Below are positions 44,864 through 53,177 of a DNA stretch of 64,000 nucleotides, one piece after another. The DNA lies in contig NZ_CP037953.1 in the NCBI RefSeq assembly GCF_009756665.1, positions 3,038,001-3,102,000 of the forward strand, written 5' to 3'. Made by a program: the position numbers and the translations under genes. Source of the DNA: Permianibacter aggregans. Lineage in GTDB: Bacteria > Pseudomonadota > Gammaproteobacteria > Enterobacterales > Permianibacteraceae. Every line of letters starts with the position of its first letter. Position 1 is the stretch's first letter. The notes below the pieces were generated by a model. That model ran no database searches, was not told where the DNA came from, and saw nothing but the letters and a program-made list of their open reading frames with translations.

Positions 44864-47800
44864 TCAATGCAGGCTTTTGGTCGCCACGGGGGATTTTAGT
44901 GGGAAGCAGACAAAAAAACGTACACCTTGACCCGGCTCTGACTCAAAGCCGATGCGTCCGCCCATGCTCTCGGTCAACTCTTTCGAGATAGCAAGTCCGA
45001 GACCCGTACCGCCTTTTCGACGCGAATCGGAGCTGTCTGCCTGCGAGAATTTTTGAAAAATACGTGAGTGAAAATCCTCGGCGATACCTGGGCCACTATC
45101 GCGGACGCTGATGCAGATTTCCTTGCCTTGCAGATGACTGTCGATCTCGATATCGGCGCCGCTCGGTGAGAACTTGGCAGCGTTCGACAACAGATTGCCG
45201 AGTATCTGCAGGAAGCGGCTTTCATCGACTTCAATCTCTGCAGACTTCGGTTGGGCGCCGATGACAAAGTTCACGCCGTAACTCGACTCCAGACCACGGT
45301 GTTGTTGTATCGCTTTCTCCAGCAGCGATGCCACCGACAGCAGTTGCCAGTCGAACACCATTTTACCGGCCGCCATCTTGTCCATGTCGAGCAAGTCATT
45401 GATCAAGCGCGTCAGGCGCTGACTGTTGCTTTTGGCAATGCGCACCATTTGCGAGGCTTTGTCATCGAGCGGGCCGAGTGCGCCGGAGCCGATCAGACTC
45501 AAGGCGCCGATGATTGAGGTCAGTGGCGTGCGCAATTCATGGTTAACGGTCGAGAGAAATTCGGTCTTCATTTTTTCAATGCGCTTGCGCTCGTTGATAT
45601 CACGAATCATGCCGATGAACACCGGCTTGCCGCCGCGGGTGATCTGGGAAACCGAAAGCTCGACCGGAAACACCTCGCCATTACGGTGGCGGGCGTGCAC
45701 TTCCCGGACTCGACCAATGATTCTCCGTTCACCGGTTTTGAGGTAACGCGCAATATGCCCATCATGTTCGGAATGATATGGCTCCGGCATCAGCACATTG
45801 ACGTTCTGACCAATCATTTCCTCACTGCGATAGCCAAACAGCTTTTCCGCGGAATGATTGAACGAACTGACAATGCCCGAAGCATCGATGGTGATGATGC
45901 CGTCGAGTACATTATTGATGATGGCCTGGGTGTGTTCATGCTGTTCGTGCGCCTGTTGTTCGGCAATTTTTCGCCCGGTGATGTCGCGTACGGTCATCTG
46001 CCATGCCGTTTGTTCACCAAGACGAAACGCCGACAATTGCACTTCGGCCGGAAACAGGCTGCCGTCCCCGCGCTTGAACCACCAGTCAAAACGTGCCTGT
46101 TGATCACGCGTTGCCAATTCAAAGGCTTGTCGCATTTGCTGACGGGCATCACGGCCGTCGGGCTGAATGTCCGGTGACAGCGAATCGATGGTGGTCGGCA
46201 TTTGCGCCAACTCGTCATAACGAAACATGGTTAACGTGCACGGATTGCAATCGAGAATCTGATTGTTGGTGCACAGTAGAATGGCATCGTTGGCGCGCTC
46301 GAACAGAGTACGAAACTTCGCTTCGTTTTCCTCCAGTGCCTGTTGCGCCAGACAGTAATCGGTAACATCGATGACGACGCCATTCCACAATCCCGCGCCG
46401 TCTTCGACCGGGGTCGGTGTCGAGGCAATGCGGAAATAGCGAATCTCACCATTGATGACAAAGCGACCTTGCCAGCGAAAATCGGTCATGTTGTCGCGTG
46501 CGTAATCATTCGCGGCGATCAGCGAAGGCAAATCGTCCGGGTGGGCGGGCTTGAACGCATTGATGGCATTTTCAAACACGGCTTTTTCGGTTACGCCAAG
46601 CATCTGGCAGAAGCGTTGGCTGACGTAGGTAAACTCAATTCGTCCATCTTTCCTGAGTAAAACACTGTAGGTGCCAATCGGAATGCGCGCCGTCAACTCA
46701 TCGTATTGCGCTTTGCTTTCGAGTAGCGCACGCTGGGCATTCAATTGTTCGGTGATGTCCTGGGCGATGCCAAGATAACCGATGATGCGTTGTTGTTCAT
46801 CGCGCATCGCGGTAACCACCAGTGATACCTGCACCGATTCGCCATTCTTGCGCAGGTAGGTCCATTGCCGCTTTTCGGCACCGCGCCGTTCTGCCATTTC
46901 GACAAATACCCGAAAACCATCGACCGGTTTGTCGAGTTCCTGGCTCAAGTGTTCGCCACGGGTGCGCACTTCGTTGGCGTCATGGAAAATTGCCGGTGTC
47001 GCGACGCCAACCAGTTCACTGGCGCGGTAGCCAAGCAAACGCTCAGCACCGCGATTGAACACGGTGATCAAACCGTCCGGATCGGTGGCGATAATCGACA
47101 CTTCCGATGCGGCAGACAGTACGTTGCGTAGCAACGCTGTTGTGCGCTCCAGTTCACTCTGGGTTTGTTTGCGTTCGGTGACGTCCTGAAAGGTGCCGTA
47201 GAGTCGCTCGGGCTTGTCGTCTTTCATGACTACTTCGCCGACCGCACGCACCCAGATTTGTCGACCGCGGGCGGTAACCATCGGCAACTCAAGATCCCAA
47301 CCCCGGCCTGTGGTCATCGCCTGCTTGACGGCCTGTTCGATTTTGCTGCGCGCTTCCGGCGCATAAAATGCGATGGCCTGATCGAGTTTTGGTTCGAATG
47401 ATTCGTCGACTTCATGAATGCGTTTGGTTTGCCGGGTCCATTCCAGTTTCATCGTGTTCAGATCGAGCTCCCAACCACCAACATTGGCGACATGGCCGGT
47501 GCGCTCGAGTATCGATTCGTTGTGCCAGCGTTCTTCACGCACCAACTCGACTTGGACCAGATCGGCCATTGAGCCAACGAACAATTGCTCATCATATTCC
47601 CAGAAGCGCGGCTCGTTGATGTGTTCAACACAAATGACACCGACGGTTTCGCCGTTGTGAATGATGGCGGCATCGAGCAGGGCAAAAATATTCAGTGGCG
47701 TAAAATAGATATCGGTGAACTCAGCCGTGCGGGCGTCGCTGCGCGCTTCATGTGCGGCGATATAGCGTTCGTTCAACAGTGCCCGCTGGTATCGTGGTGT

Positions 47801-48643
47801 CAGAGCCATGTCCAGTTCCAGTCCGCGGGTATAGTGTTCCTTGCTGCGTTCGTACATCACTTCGCAGTTCAATCGTTGCTTGTCCTTGCTGAAAAACCAG
47901 ATGCTGACCCGTTCGACGTTCAGCACATCGGCAATCACTGAAACGATGCGCTGCATGACCTGTTCGCGGCTGCGCCGGATGCTGGTCAGTTCCCGGTGCA
48001 TCGCTACCAGCACGCTGTTATGGTGACGCAGGCGCTGGTGAATCTGCTTTTTGACGCTGATGTCTCTATGCAGTGCAAAAAAATGGCTGAGCGAGCCATT
48101 ATCGTCGAACAAGGGCTTGCATTCGATGGCGTGCCAGTGGCGCTGTTTGTCCTTGTTGTACAGCAACACTTCGACGGTGTAACCGCGTTGGGCCAGTAAG
48201 CCCTGTTGCATGGTTTTCAGCGTATCCGGGTCGGTTTCCGGGCCCTGCAACAAACCGATGACCGTTTGATCCATGAGTTCCCGGCGTTGAAAACCGCTGG
48301 CTGATTCGAACGCGCTGTTCACCCAGACAATATGACCGTGGGCATCGGTCAGCAACATCGGTTGTTCGCTGCGTTGGGTAATTTGCGCCAGCAGGGCATC
48401 GGAGATAGTCAAGCTTTGCAAATGCCTTTCCTGGCTTTGCGCCGACGTTTTTACCGGACTCAGCGCCAACAGTGCCACGCAGCCAGCGGCCAGCACGCAA
48501 AGCACCAGAAACGTCACCGTGCGCAGGCCGGCACTGGCCGCCATCTGTTCCTGCTGACCGAACAGCAAAACCAGTGCGATGGCGAGCAACAGGATCAGCA
48601 GCGCCAGCAACCAGCGTTTGCCAAATCCGGAAGGCGGTTTCAT
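44864..48643 (-). CDS. Membrane multi-PAS sensor histidine kinase
   Basis: A 1259-aa kinase. Two N-terminal helices (about 10-29 and 42-62) leave almost no periplasmic part. Then come a PAS domain (about 83-200), a GAF domain (about 225-370), five more PAS/PAC units (about 385-1020), HisKA with His1035 in NHELRTPLTS, and HATPase with NLLSNAAKF, RDSGPGIAED and GTGLGLAI. With short-loop helices and this many PAS units it probably senses internal redox, light or small molecules. No receiver is fused, so it needs a separate one. The response-regulator gene lies 34 bp upstream. The signal is unknown. Confidence 0.9.
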   Translation of the reverse strand: MKPPSGFGKRWLLALLILLLAIALVLLFGQQEQMAASAGLRTVTFLVLCVLAAGCVALLALSPVKTSAQSQERHLQSLTISDALLAQITQRSEQPMLLTDAHGHIVWVNSAFESASGFQRRELMDQTVIGLLQGPETDPDTLKTMQQGLLAQRGYTVEVLLYNKDKQRHWHAIECKPLFDDNGSLSHFFALHRDISVKKQIHQRLRHHNSVLVAMHRELTSIRRSREQVMQRIVSVIADVLNVERVSIWFFSKDKQRLNCEVMYERSKEHYTRGLELDMALTPRYQRALLNERYIAAHEARSDARTAEFTDIYFTPLNIFALLDAAIIHNGETVGVICVEHINEPRFWEYDEQLFVGSMADLVQVELVREERWHNESILERTGHVANVGGWELDLNTMKLEWTRQTKRIHEVDESFEPKLDQAIAFYAPEARSKIEQAVKQAMTTGRGWDLELPMVTARGRQIWVRAVGEVVMKDDKPERLYGTFQDVTERKQTQSELERTTALLRNVLSAASEVSIIATDPDGLITVFNRGAERLLGYRASELVGVATPAIFHDANEVRTRGEHLSQELDKPVDGFRVFVEMAERRGAEKRQWTYLRKNGESVQVSLVVTAMRDEQQRIIGYLGIAQDITEQLNAQRALLESKAQYDELTARIPIGTYSVLLRKDGRIEFTYVSQRFCQMLGVTEKAVFENAINAFKPAHPDDLPSLIAANDYARDNMTDFRWQGRFVINGEIRYFRIASTPTPVEDGAGLWNGVVIDVTDYCLAQQALEENEAKFRTLFERANDAILLCTNNQILDCNPCTLTMFRYDELAQMPTTIDSLSPDIQPDGRDARQQMRQAFELATRDQQARFDWWFKRGDGSLFPAEVQLSAFRLGEQTAWQMTVRDITGRKIAEQQAHEQHEHTQAIINNVLDGIITIDASGIVSSFNHSAEKLFGYRSEEMIGQNVNVLMPEPYHSEHDGHIARYLKTGERRIIGRVREVHARHRNGEVFPVELSVSQITRGGKPVFIGMIRDINERKRIEKMKTEFLSTVNHELRTPLTSIIGALSLIGSGALGPLDDKASQMVRIAKSNSQRLTRLINDLLDMDKMAAGKMVFDWQLLSVASLLEKAIQQHRGLESSYGVNFVIGAQPKSAEIEVDESRFLQILGNLLSNAAKFSPSGADIEIDSHLQGKEICISVRDSGPGIAEDFHSRIFQKFSQADSSDSRRKGGTGLGLAISKELTESMGGRIGFESEPGQGVRFFVCFPLKSPVATKSLH

Positions 48644-48677
48644 CGTGACAGCCTCGGCGGAAAGCGTTGTGCCGCGA

Positions 48678-49067
48678 TCATGGCAATCGCTGCCAAATCT
48701 GCTGCAGCTGCGCGGCCAGTGTCATCGGATCAAACGGTTTGATCACGACATCGCCAGCGCCAAGTGTCTTGTATTCATCGATTTCCTTTTGCTGCACTTT
48801 CGCGGTCATGAACACGACGCGCAACGATTGGTTCGGGAATTGTCGCTGCAATTTTTGCAGGGTTGTCGGGCCATCCATCAATGGCATCATGACATCGAGC
48901 AGCACCAGATCTGGCCGGCATTCTGGGAATTTTTCCAAGGCTTCGATGCCGGAAGCACAACTGACGACCTGCAAGCCTCCGACGTTTTGCAGTGCTACCT
49001 TGGCAACGGCTCGAATCGAGGCGTCGTCATCGACATGCAGAATGGTGTTCAATGGTGTAGCCGGCAT
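48678..49067 (-). CDS. Single-domain response regulator (CheY-like)
   Basis: A 129-aa receiver only: acidic pair HVDDDAS, phosphoacceptor Asp58 in LVLLDVMMP, Thr in VVFMTAK and the Lys in IKPFDP. There is no output domain, so it passes phosphate on or acts by binding. ATG 49067 with AGGAG upstream is preferred to TTG 49076. It lies between two large kinase genes and can be the shared partner of both. Confidence 0.9.
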   Translation of the reverse strand: MPATPLNTILHVDDDASIRAVAKVALQNVGGLQVVSCASGIEALEKFPECRPDLVLLDVMMPLMDGPTTLQKLQRQFPNQSLRVVFMTAKVQQKEIDEYKTLGAGDVVIKPFDPMTLAAQLQQIWQRLP

Positions 49068-49148
49068 GCTCTTCAACTCCTGTTTCCACTTCAGTCATCA
49101 ACAACGCGGGCAACTACCTGACTGGTGCCGTCTTTCTTTGCGGCTCAG

Positions 49149-51962
49149 TTAACTGTAGTGCAACTCGGCGCTGACGAGCGGCAGGCTGAACCAGAACCGG
49201 CAGCCGTTGCCTGGCATCGAGTCAAAGCCCACTTCGCCGTGCATCGCCTCGACCAGCTCCTTGCAGATAGCCAGACCCAAACCGGTACCGGGTTGGGTGC
49301 GCGTGCTGGAACCATCGAGCAGACCAAACTTTTGAAACAGACGGTCATGCAAATGAACGGGAATACCGGGACCGTTGTCGCTCACGGTAACCTGGGCGTG
49401 GCGATGATCCTGGCTGATCTCGATACGCACCTCGCTGCCTGGCGGAGAAAACTTGATCGCGTTGGACAGGTAATTGGTCAACACTTGCTGCAAGCGCCGG
49501 CTTTCAGCGAGCACCACACAGCGCTGGGCATGGTCGCGAGCCGATTCGCTGAATTGCATGCGAATGCGGTATTGGTGCGCATAGGCCTGCAGGCTTTCCA
49601 GTACGCTGTCGATTTCCCTGTCCAGTTGCAGCGGCTTCAGTTTCAATTCCAGCTTGCCGGCGCCCAGTTTTTCCATGTCGAGCAGATCATTAACCAGCGC
49701 CATCAATCGTTTGCTGTTTTGTTCTGCGATACGAAGCATGTCCGCCATCTCATCCGACAGATCACCTAAGACGCCACCATTGATCAACCCCAGCGCACCG
49801 ACAATCGAGGTCAGCGGCGTGCGCAATTCATGGCTGACCGTGGCGATGAATTGGTCCTTGATTTGCTCGGTGCGTTTTTGTTCGGTGATGTCCTGAATCA
49901 GCGAAACAAAGTGCACCGGCCGCTCCAGACTGTCGCGCACCAGCGAGACGCTGAGCAGACCCCAGATGATCTCGCCACTTTTGTGAAAGTAGCGCTTCTC
50001 CATCTGATAGTGATTGAGCTTGCCATTCAGCAGCGCTTGCACGTATTGCAAGTCGGCCTGCAGATCTTCCGGATGGGTGACGGTTTGAAAATCGGTGCGC
50101 AGCAATTCCTCTCGCGGATAGCCAAGCAGCTTGCACAAATGATTATTGACCTCCAGCCATTTACCCTGCAAGGACACCAGTGCCATGCCAATCGGCGCCA
50201 TGTCGAACGCACCCGAAAAGCGTTGCTGACTTTGTTTCCACTGTTCTTCGGCCAGAATTCGATCAGTCAAGTCGACGGCTATACCGACAAAGCCTGAAAC
50301 CACGTTTTCAGCGGTTTCCAGCGCACTGATTGACAGCCGCACTTGATGCGGTTGTCGCTGTTTGTCGTACCAGGTCCATTGCCGCGTATCGGTGTGACCG
50401 AGTCGGGCATCGGCGACCAGTAGATCGAAGTGGTTGATGGTTTGCCGATGTGGCAGCGCCAACTGTTGACGTCGTTGCTCCAGTTCCTGGGTATCGAAAA
50501 ACTGTTCCGGCGCGATCTGTCCGATCACTTCGCTGGCACGATAACCAAGCAATTTTTCGGCGCCAGGATTAAACAGATTGATCTGACCGCGGGCATTGGT
50601 GGTGAAAATGGCGACATCAGTCGACGCATCGACAACCGTTTGCAAATACTGTCTGGCACGGCGAATTTCCTGTTCGATCAGTTTGCGGCCGCTGATGTCC
50701 TGCAAGGTGCCGGCGACCAGCTTTTGCTGATCGGTCGAACGGGTGTAAACGCGGCCACGGCCATGCACCCAGACCCAATAACCCAGCGCATGCCGCATCC
50801 GGTATTCCAAATCCAGCGCCGGAATGTCGCCTTGCAAATGGCTTTCCAGTTGCCGCTGAATATTTGGCAAGTCCTCCGGATGCACCAGCGATTCCCAGGC
50901 TTCGGAACTGAATGGCGCCAGGGCTTCGATGCTGGTGCCCAGCAGCGTGGCAAAGTGTTCGTTGATGTACACCTGCTGTTCGCCAACGGTCCATTCCCAG
51001 ATGCCGGTGCGGGTGCCTTCGACAATCATTTGCAAACGCCGGCGCTCCCCATCCTGAATGTGCTGATCGCGTTTGACTCGGCTGATATCGGTCAACTGCC
51101 CGAATAGCGTGACACCTCCATCGGGTGTGCGGTCCGGCTCGGCATTGATGGCAAGCCAGCGTTCGGTCTGATCCGCCGTCGCAGGCCAGTGCAGTTCGGC
51201 ATGCAATGGTGTTTGCTCATCAGCACTGATGTTCAGTTGTTGCAGGAATCCGTTGCGGTCGGCTTCTGAGAAATCTCGCAATAAGCGCGAGAAGTTCTCG
51301 GTCAGATCTTCTTGTTTCAGATCGAGCAAACGGTCAACTTCTGGCGCGATAAAGGTGAAACGCCAGCACTGATTGCTATCACGTAGCAACTGGAAATAAG
51401 TGGCTGGCGTGTCGGTCGGCGCCTGTTGTTTTTGCGCCAATTTCAGTTCCAGTTGGTGTTTTCGTTGTTGCAGCCGTTGCACGACCAGCGCGGCAAGGGT
51501 ACTCAGCAATTGCCGTTGTTCGCTGTTCAGTTGCCGCGGCACCCGGTCAATCAAACAGAGCGTACCGATGCGATGCTGATTGTCGGTAATCAGCGGCGCG
51601 CCGGCATAAAAGCGAATATGAGGCGCGCCTTGCACCAATGGACTGCCGCGAAAACGCGGGTCTTGCAAGGTGTCGCGAACTTCAAAAATCCCGTCTTGCA
51701 AAATCGCGTGGGCACAAAACGCCAACTCTCTCGACGTTTCGCACACGTCCAGTCCTTGCCGGCTTTTAAACCACTGTCGTTCATGATCGACCAGTGACAC
51801 CAGACAAATCGGAACCTGAAAGATCGTGGCTGCTTGCGCTGTGATCTGATCGAAAACGGCTTCTTCGCTGCTGTCCAGTACATGCAGTTGCTGCAGCGTC
51901 AGCAGCCTTTCGTTTTCGTCATCGGGCAATGGCGCCGACTGGTAGTCAGACTTGTCGTTCAT
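49149..51962 (-). CDS. Cytoplasmic GAF/multi-PAS sensor histidine kinase
   Basis: A 937-aa soluble kinase with no membrane helix. A GAF domain (about 20-165; FQVPICLVSLVDHERQW, FCAHAILQDG) is followed by about four PAS/PAC domains (185-690). HisKA has His711 in SHELRTPLTS, and HATPase shows NYLSNAIKFS, SDNGPGIP and GTGLGLAI. Its kinase core closely resembles that of the neighbouring 1259-aa kinase (both have RTPLTSI-GAL and LLDM-K), suggesting gene duplication. The ATG overlaps the stop of the Hpt-REC-REC gene by 4 bp. Confidence 0.9.
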   Translation of the reverse strand: MNDKSDYQSAPLPDDENERLLTLQQLHVLDSSEEAVFDQITAQAATIFQVPICLVSLVDHERQWFKSRQGLDVCETSRELAFCAHAILQDGIFEVRDTLQDPRFRGSPLVQGAPHIRFYAGAPLITDNQHRIGTLCLIDRVPRQLNSEQRQLLSTLAALVVQRLQQRKHQLELKLAQKQQAPTDTPATYFQLLRDSNQCWRFTFIAPEVDRLLDLKQEDLTENFSRLLRDFSEADRNGFLQQLNISADEQTPLHAELHWPATADQTERWLAINAEPDRTPDGGVTLFGQLTDISRVKRDQHIQDGERRRLQMIVEGTRTGIWEWTVGEQQVYINEHFATLLGTSIEALAPFSSEAWESLVHPEDLPNIQRQLESHLQGDIPALDLEYRMRHALGYWVWVHGRGRVYTRSTDQQKLVAGTLQDISGRKLIEQEIRRARQYLQTVVDASTDVAIFTTNARGQINLFNPGAEKLLGYRASEVIGQIAPEQFFDTQELEQRRQQLALPHRQTINHFDLLVADARLGHTDTRQWTWYDKQRQPHQVRLSISALETAENVVSGFVGIAVDLTDRILAEEQWKQSQQRFSGAFDMAPIGMALVSLQGKWLEVNNHLCKLLGYPREELLRTDFQTVTHPEDLQADLQYVQALLNGKLNHYQMEKRYFHKSGEIIWGLLSVSLVRDSLERPVHFVSLIQDITEQKRTEQIKDQFIATVSHELRTPLTSIVGALGLINGGVLGDLSDEMADMLRIAEQNSKRLMALVNDLLDMEKLGAGKLELKLKPLQLDREIDSVLESLQAYAHQYRIRMQFSESARDHAQRCVVLAESRRLQQVLTNYLSNAIKFSPPGSEVRIEISQDHRHAQVTVSDNGPGIPVHLHDRLFQKFGLLDGSSTRTQPGTGLGLAICKELVEAMHGEVGFDSMPGNGCRFWFSLPLVSAELHYS

Positions 51963-53149
51963 AAAGGTTTTGACACCGAATCCGGGTTGAACGCCAGATG
52001 AATCAAGCGGCGATTACGCCGTGCCCGCCATGCTCGAGCGCGCACCGCACTGACCAGGTAACTGCCGCGCACAGGCTTGATCAGAAAATCATCGCCACCT
52101 AGCGCCAGCGCTACCGCGTGTTTGCTCGGATCGGATTCGGCAGACAAAAACAGAATCGGCATCCACGCTAAACGTTCATCTTCACGCAATACCGCAGCCA
52201 GTTCCGGTCCAGTCGCCTCCGGCATATAGACATCAAGCAACAAAACGTCCGGATGAAATTCGCGTACGGCTTTCAAGGTGTCTAGCGCTTGATGCACCAC
52301 TTTCACTTTGAAGCCAGCTTCGCTCAACGCCAATGCATAGGCTTTGCTGGCCAGCGCATCGTCGTCGACCAGCAGCACCCGGTATGGATCGTCGTCGTTG
52401 CGACCGACCAGTTCATCGAGGGTATTGAGCAAATGGCGCTGATCATAAGGTTTGGTGAAGTAGCGGCTGGCGCCGGCGCGAAATGCCGCCAGACGTGAAC
52501 GCAGATCGTCGTGCACCGAAATGAAAATAACCACCGGACTGAAGCGTGGATCGGCTTTCAGTTCGGCGATGATATTGGCACCTTGCAAACGACCGGAAGT
52601 GAATTCCATGTCCATCAAGATGGCATGCGGTAAGCGCTGCTTCTGACAGGCTTCGAGAAAAACTTCGAGCTTGCTGAACACTTTGACGCCATAGCCTTCG
52701 CTTTCCAGCTTGGCGCGCAGGCCCTGGGTTTGCGTATTATCGTCATCGACCAGATACACCAAAGGCGGTTCTGGCCCGGTATGTGCCGGCGTGCTGTGAC
52801 GATCGAAGGCATGGCTTGGCAGCTTGCTTAGCGTCAGTTGTTCCAGCCGGGTAATTTGGCGACCAATCTGACTCCAGGTTTCCTCGTCGATGGTCAGTTG
52901 TTCGTTCAACTGAATCAGTTCCTGATGCAGGTTCGATGCGGCGGTGCTCAGCGACGGCTGGCCGAGTGTGCCGGCACTGCCGATCAATTTGTGCAGCAGT
53001 GACACCAGCATATTGGTGGAGTTGGCATGCCAGCGCCGCCAATCAATCAGTTCGTAAGCAGCGCGAATGGCGCGCAGACGCACCGGCACTTCTTCGAGAA
53101 AAGCCTTTTGCAGTTCGGCCAGGGATTCGTTGTTGTCATGGTCCTGCAT
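51959..53149 (-). CDS. Hpt-REC-REC phosphorelay protein
   Basis: A 396-aa protein: an Hpt-like domain (about 8-110, His53 in LLHKLIGSAG), a first receiver (about 128-250, Asp180 in ILMDMEF) and a second receiver (about 256-375, Asp306 in LLLDVYMPE). The Hpt motif is normally H-x2-K-G; here Ile56 stands at the Lys position. It has no DNA-binding or enzymatic output, so it is a phosphate hub. ATG 53149 is chosen with AGAGGAAA upstream; the frame is open to 53239. It sits between a c-di-GMP enzyme gene (28 bp upstream) and a kinase gene (4-bp overlap). Confidence 0.87.
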   Translation of the reverse strand: MQDHDNNESLAELQKAFLEEVPVRLRAIRAAYELIDWRRWHANSTNMLVSLLHKLIGSAGTLGQPSLSTAASNLHQELIQLNEQLTIDEETWSQIGRQITRLEQLTLSKLPSHAFDRHSTPAHTGPEPPLVYLVDDDNTQTQGLRAKLESEGYGVKVFSKLEVFLEACQKQRLPHAILMDMEFTSGRLQGANIIAELKADPRFSPVVIFISVHDDLRSRLAAFRAGASRYFTKPYDQRHLLNTLDELVGRNDDDPYRVLLVDDDALASKAYALALSEAGFKVKVVHQALDTLKAVREFHPDVLLLDVYMPEATGPELAAVLREDERLAWMPILFLSAESDPSKHAVALALGGDDFLIKPVRGSYLVSAVRARAWRARRNRRLIHLAFNPDSVSKPL

Positions 53150-53177
53150 GGTGTGCTGATTTCCTCTCAATAACGAC

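Noticed and set aside
48332-49152. Several frames antisense to the kinase and receiver genes (for example 48579-49121)
   Set aside because: They are shadows of long GC-rich coding sequence; none has a start region or family motif.
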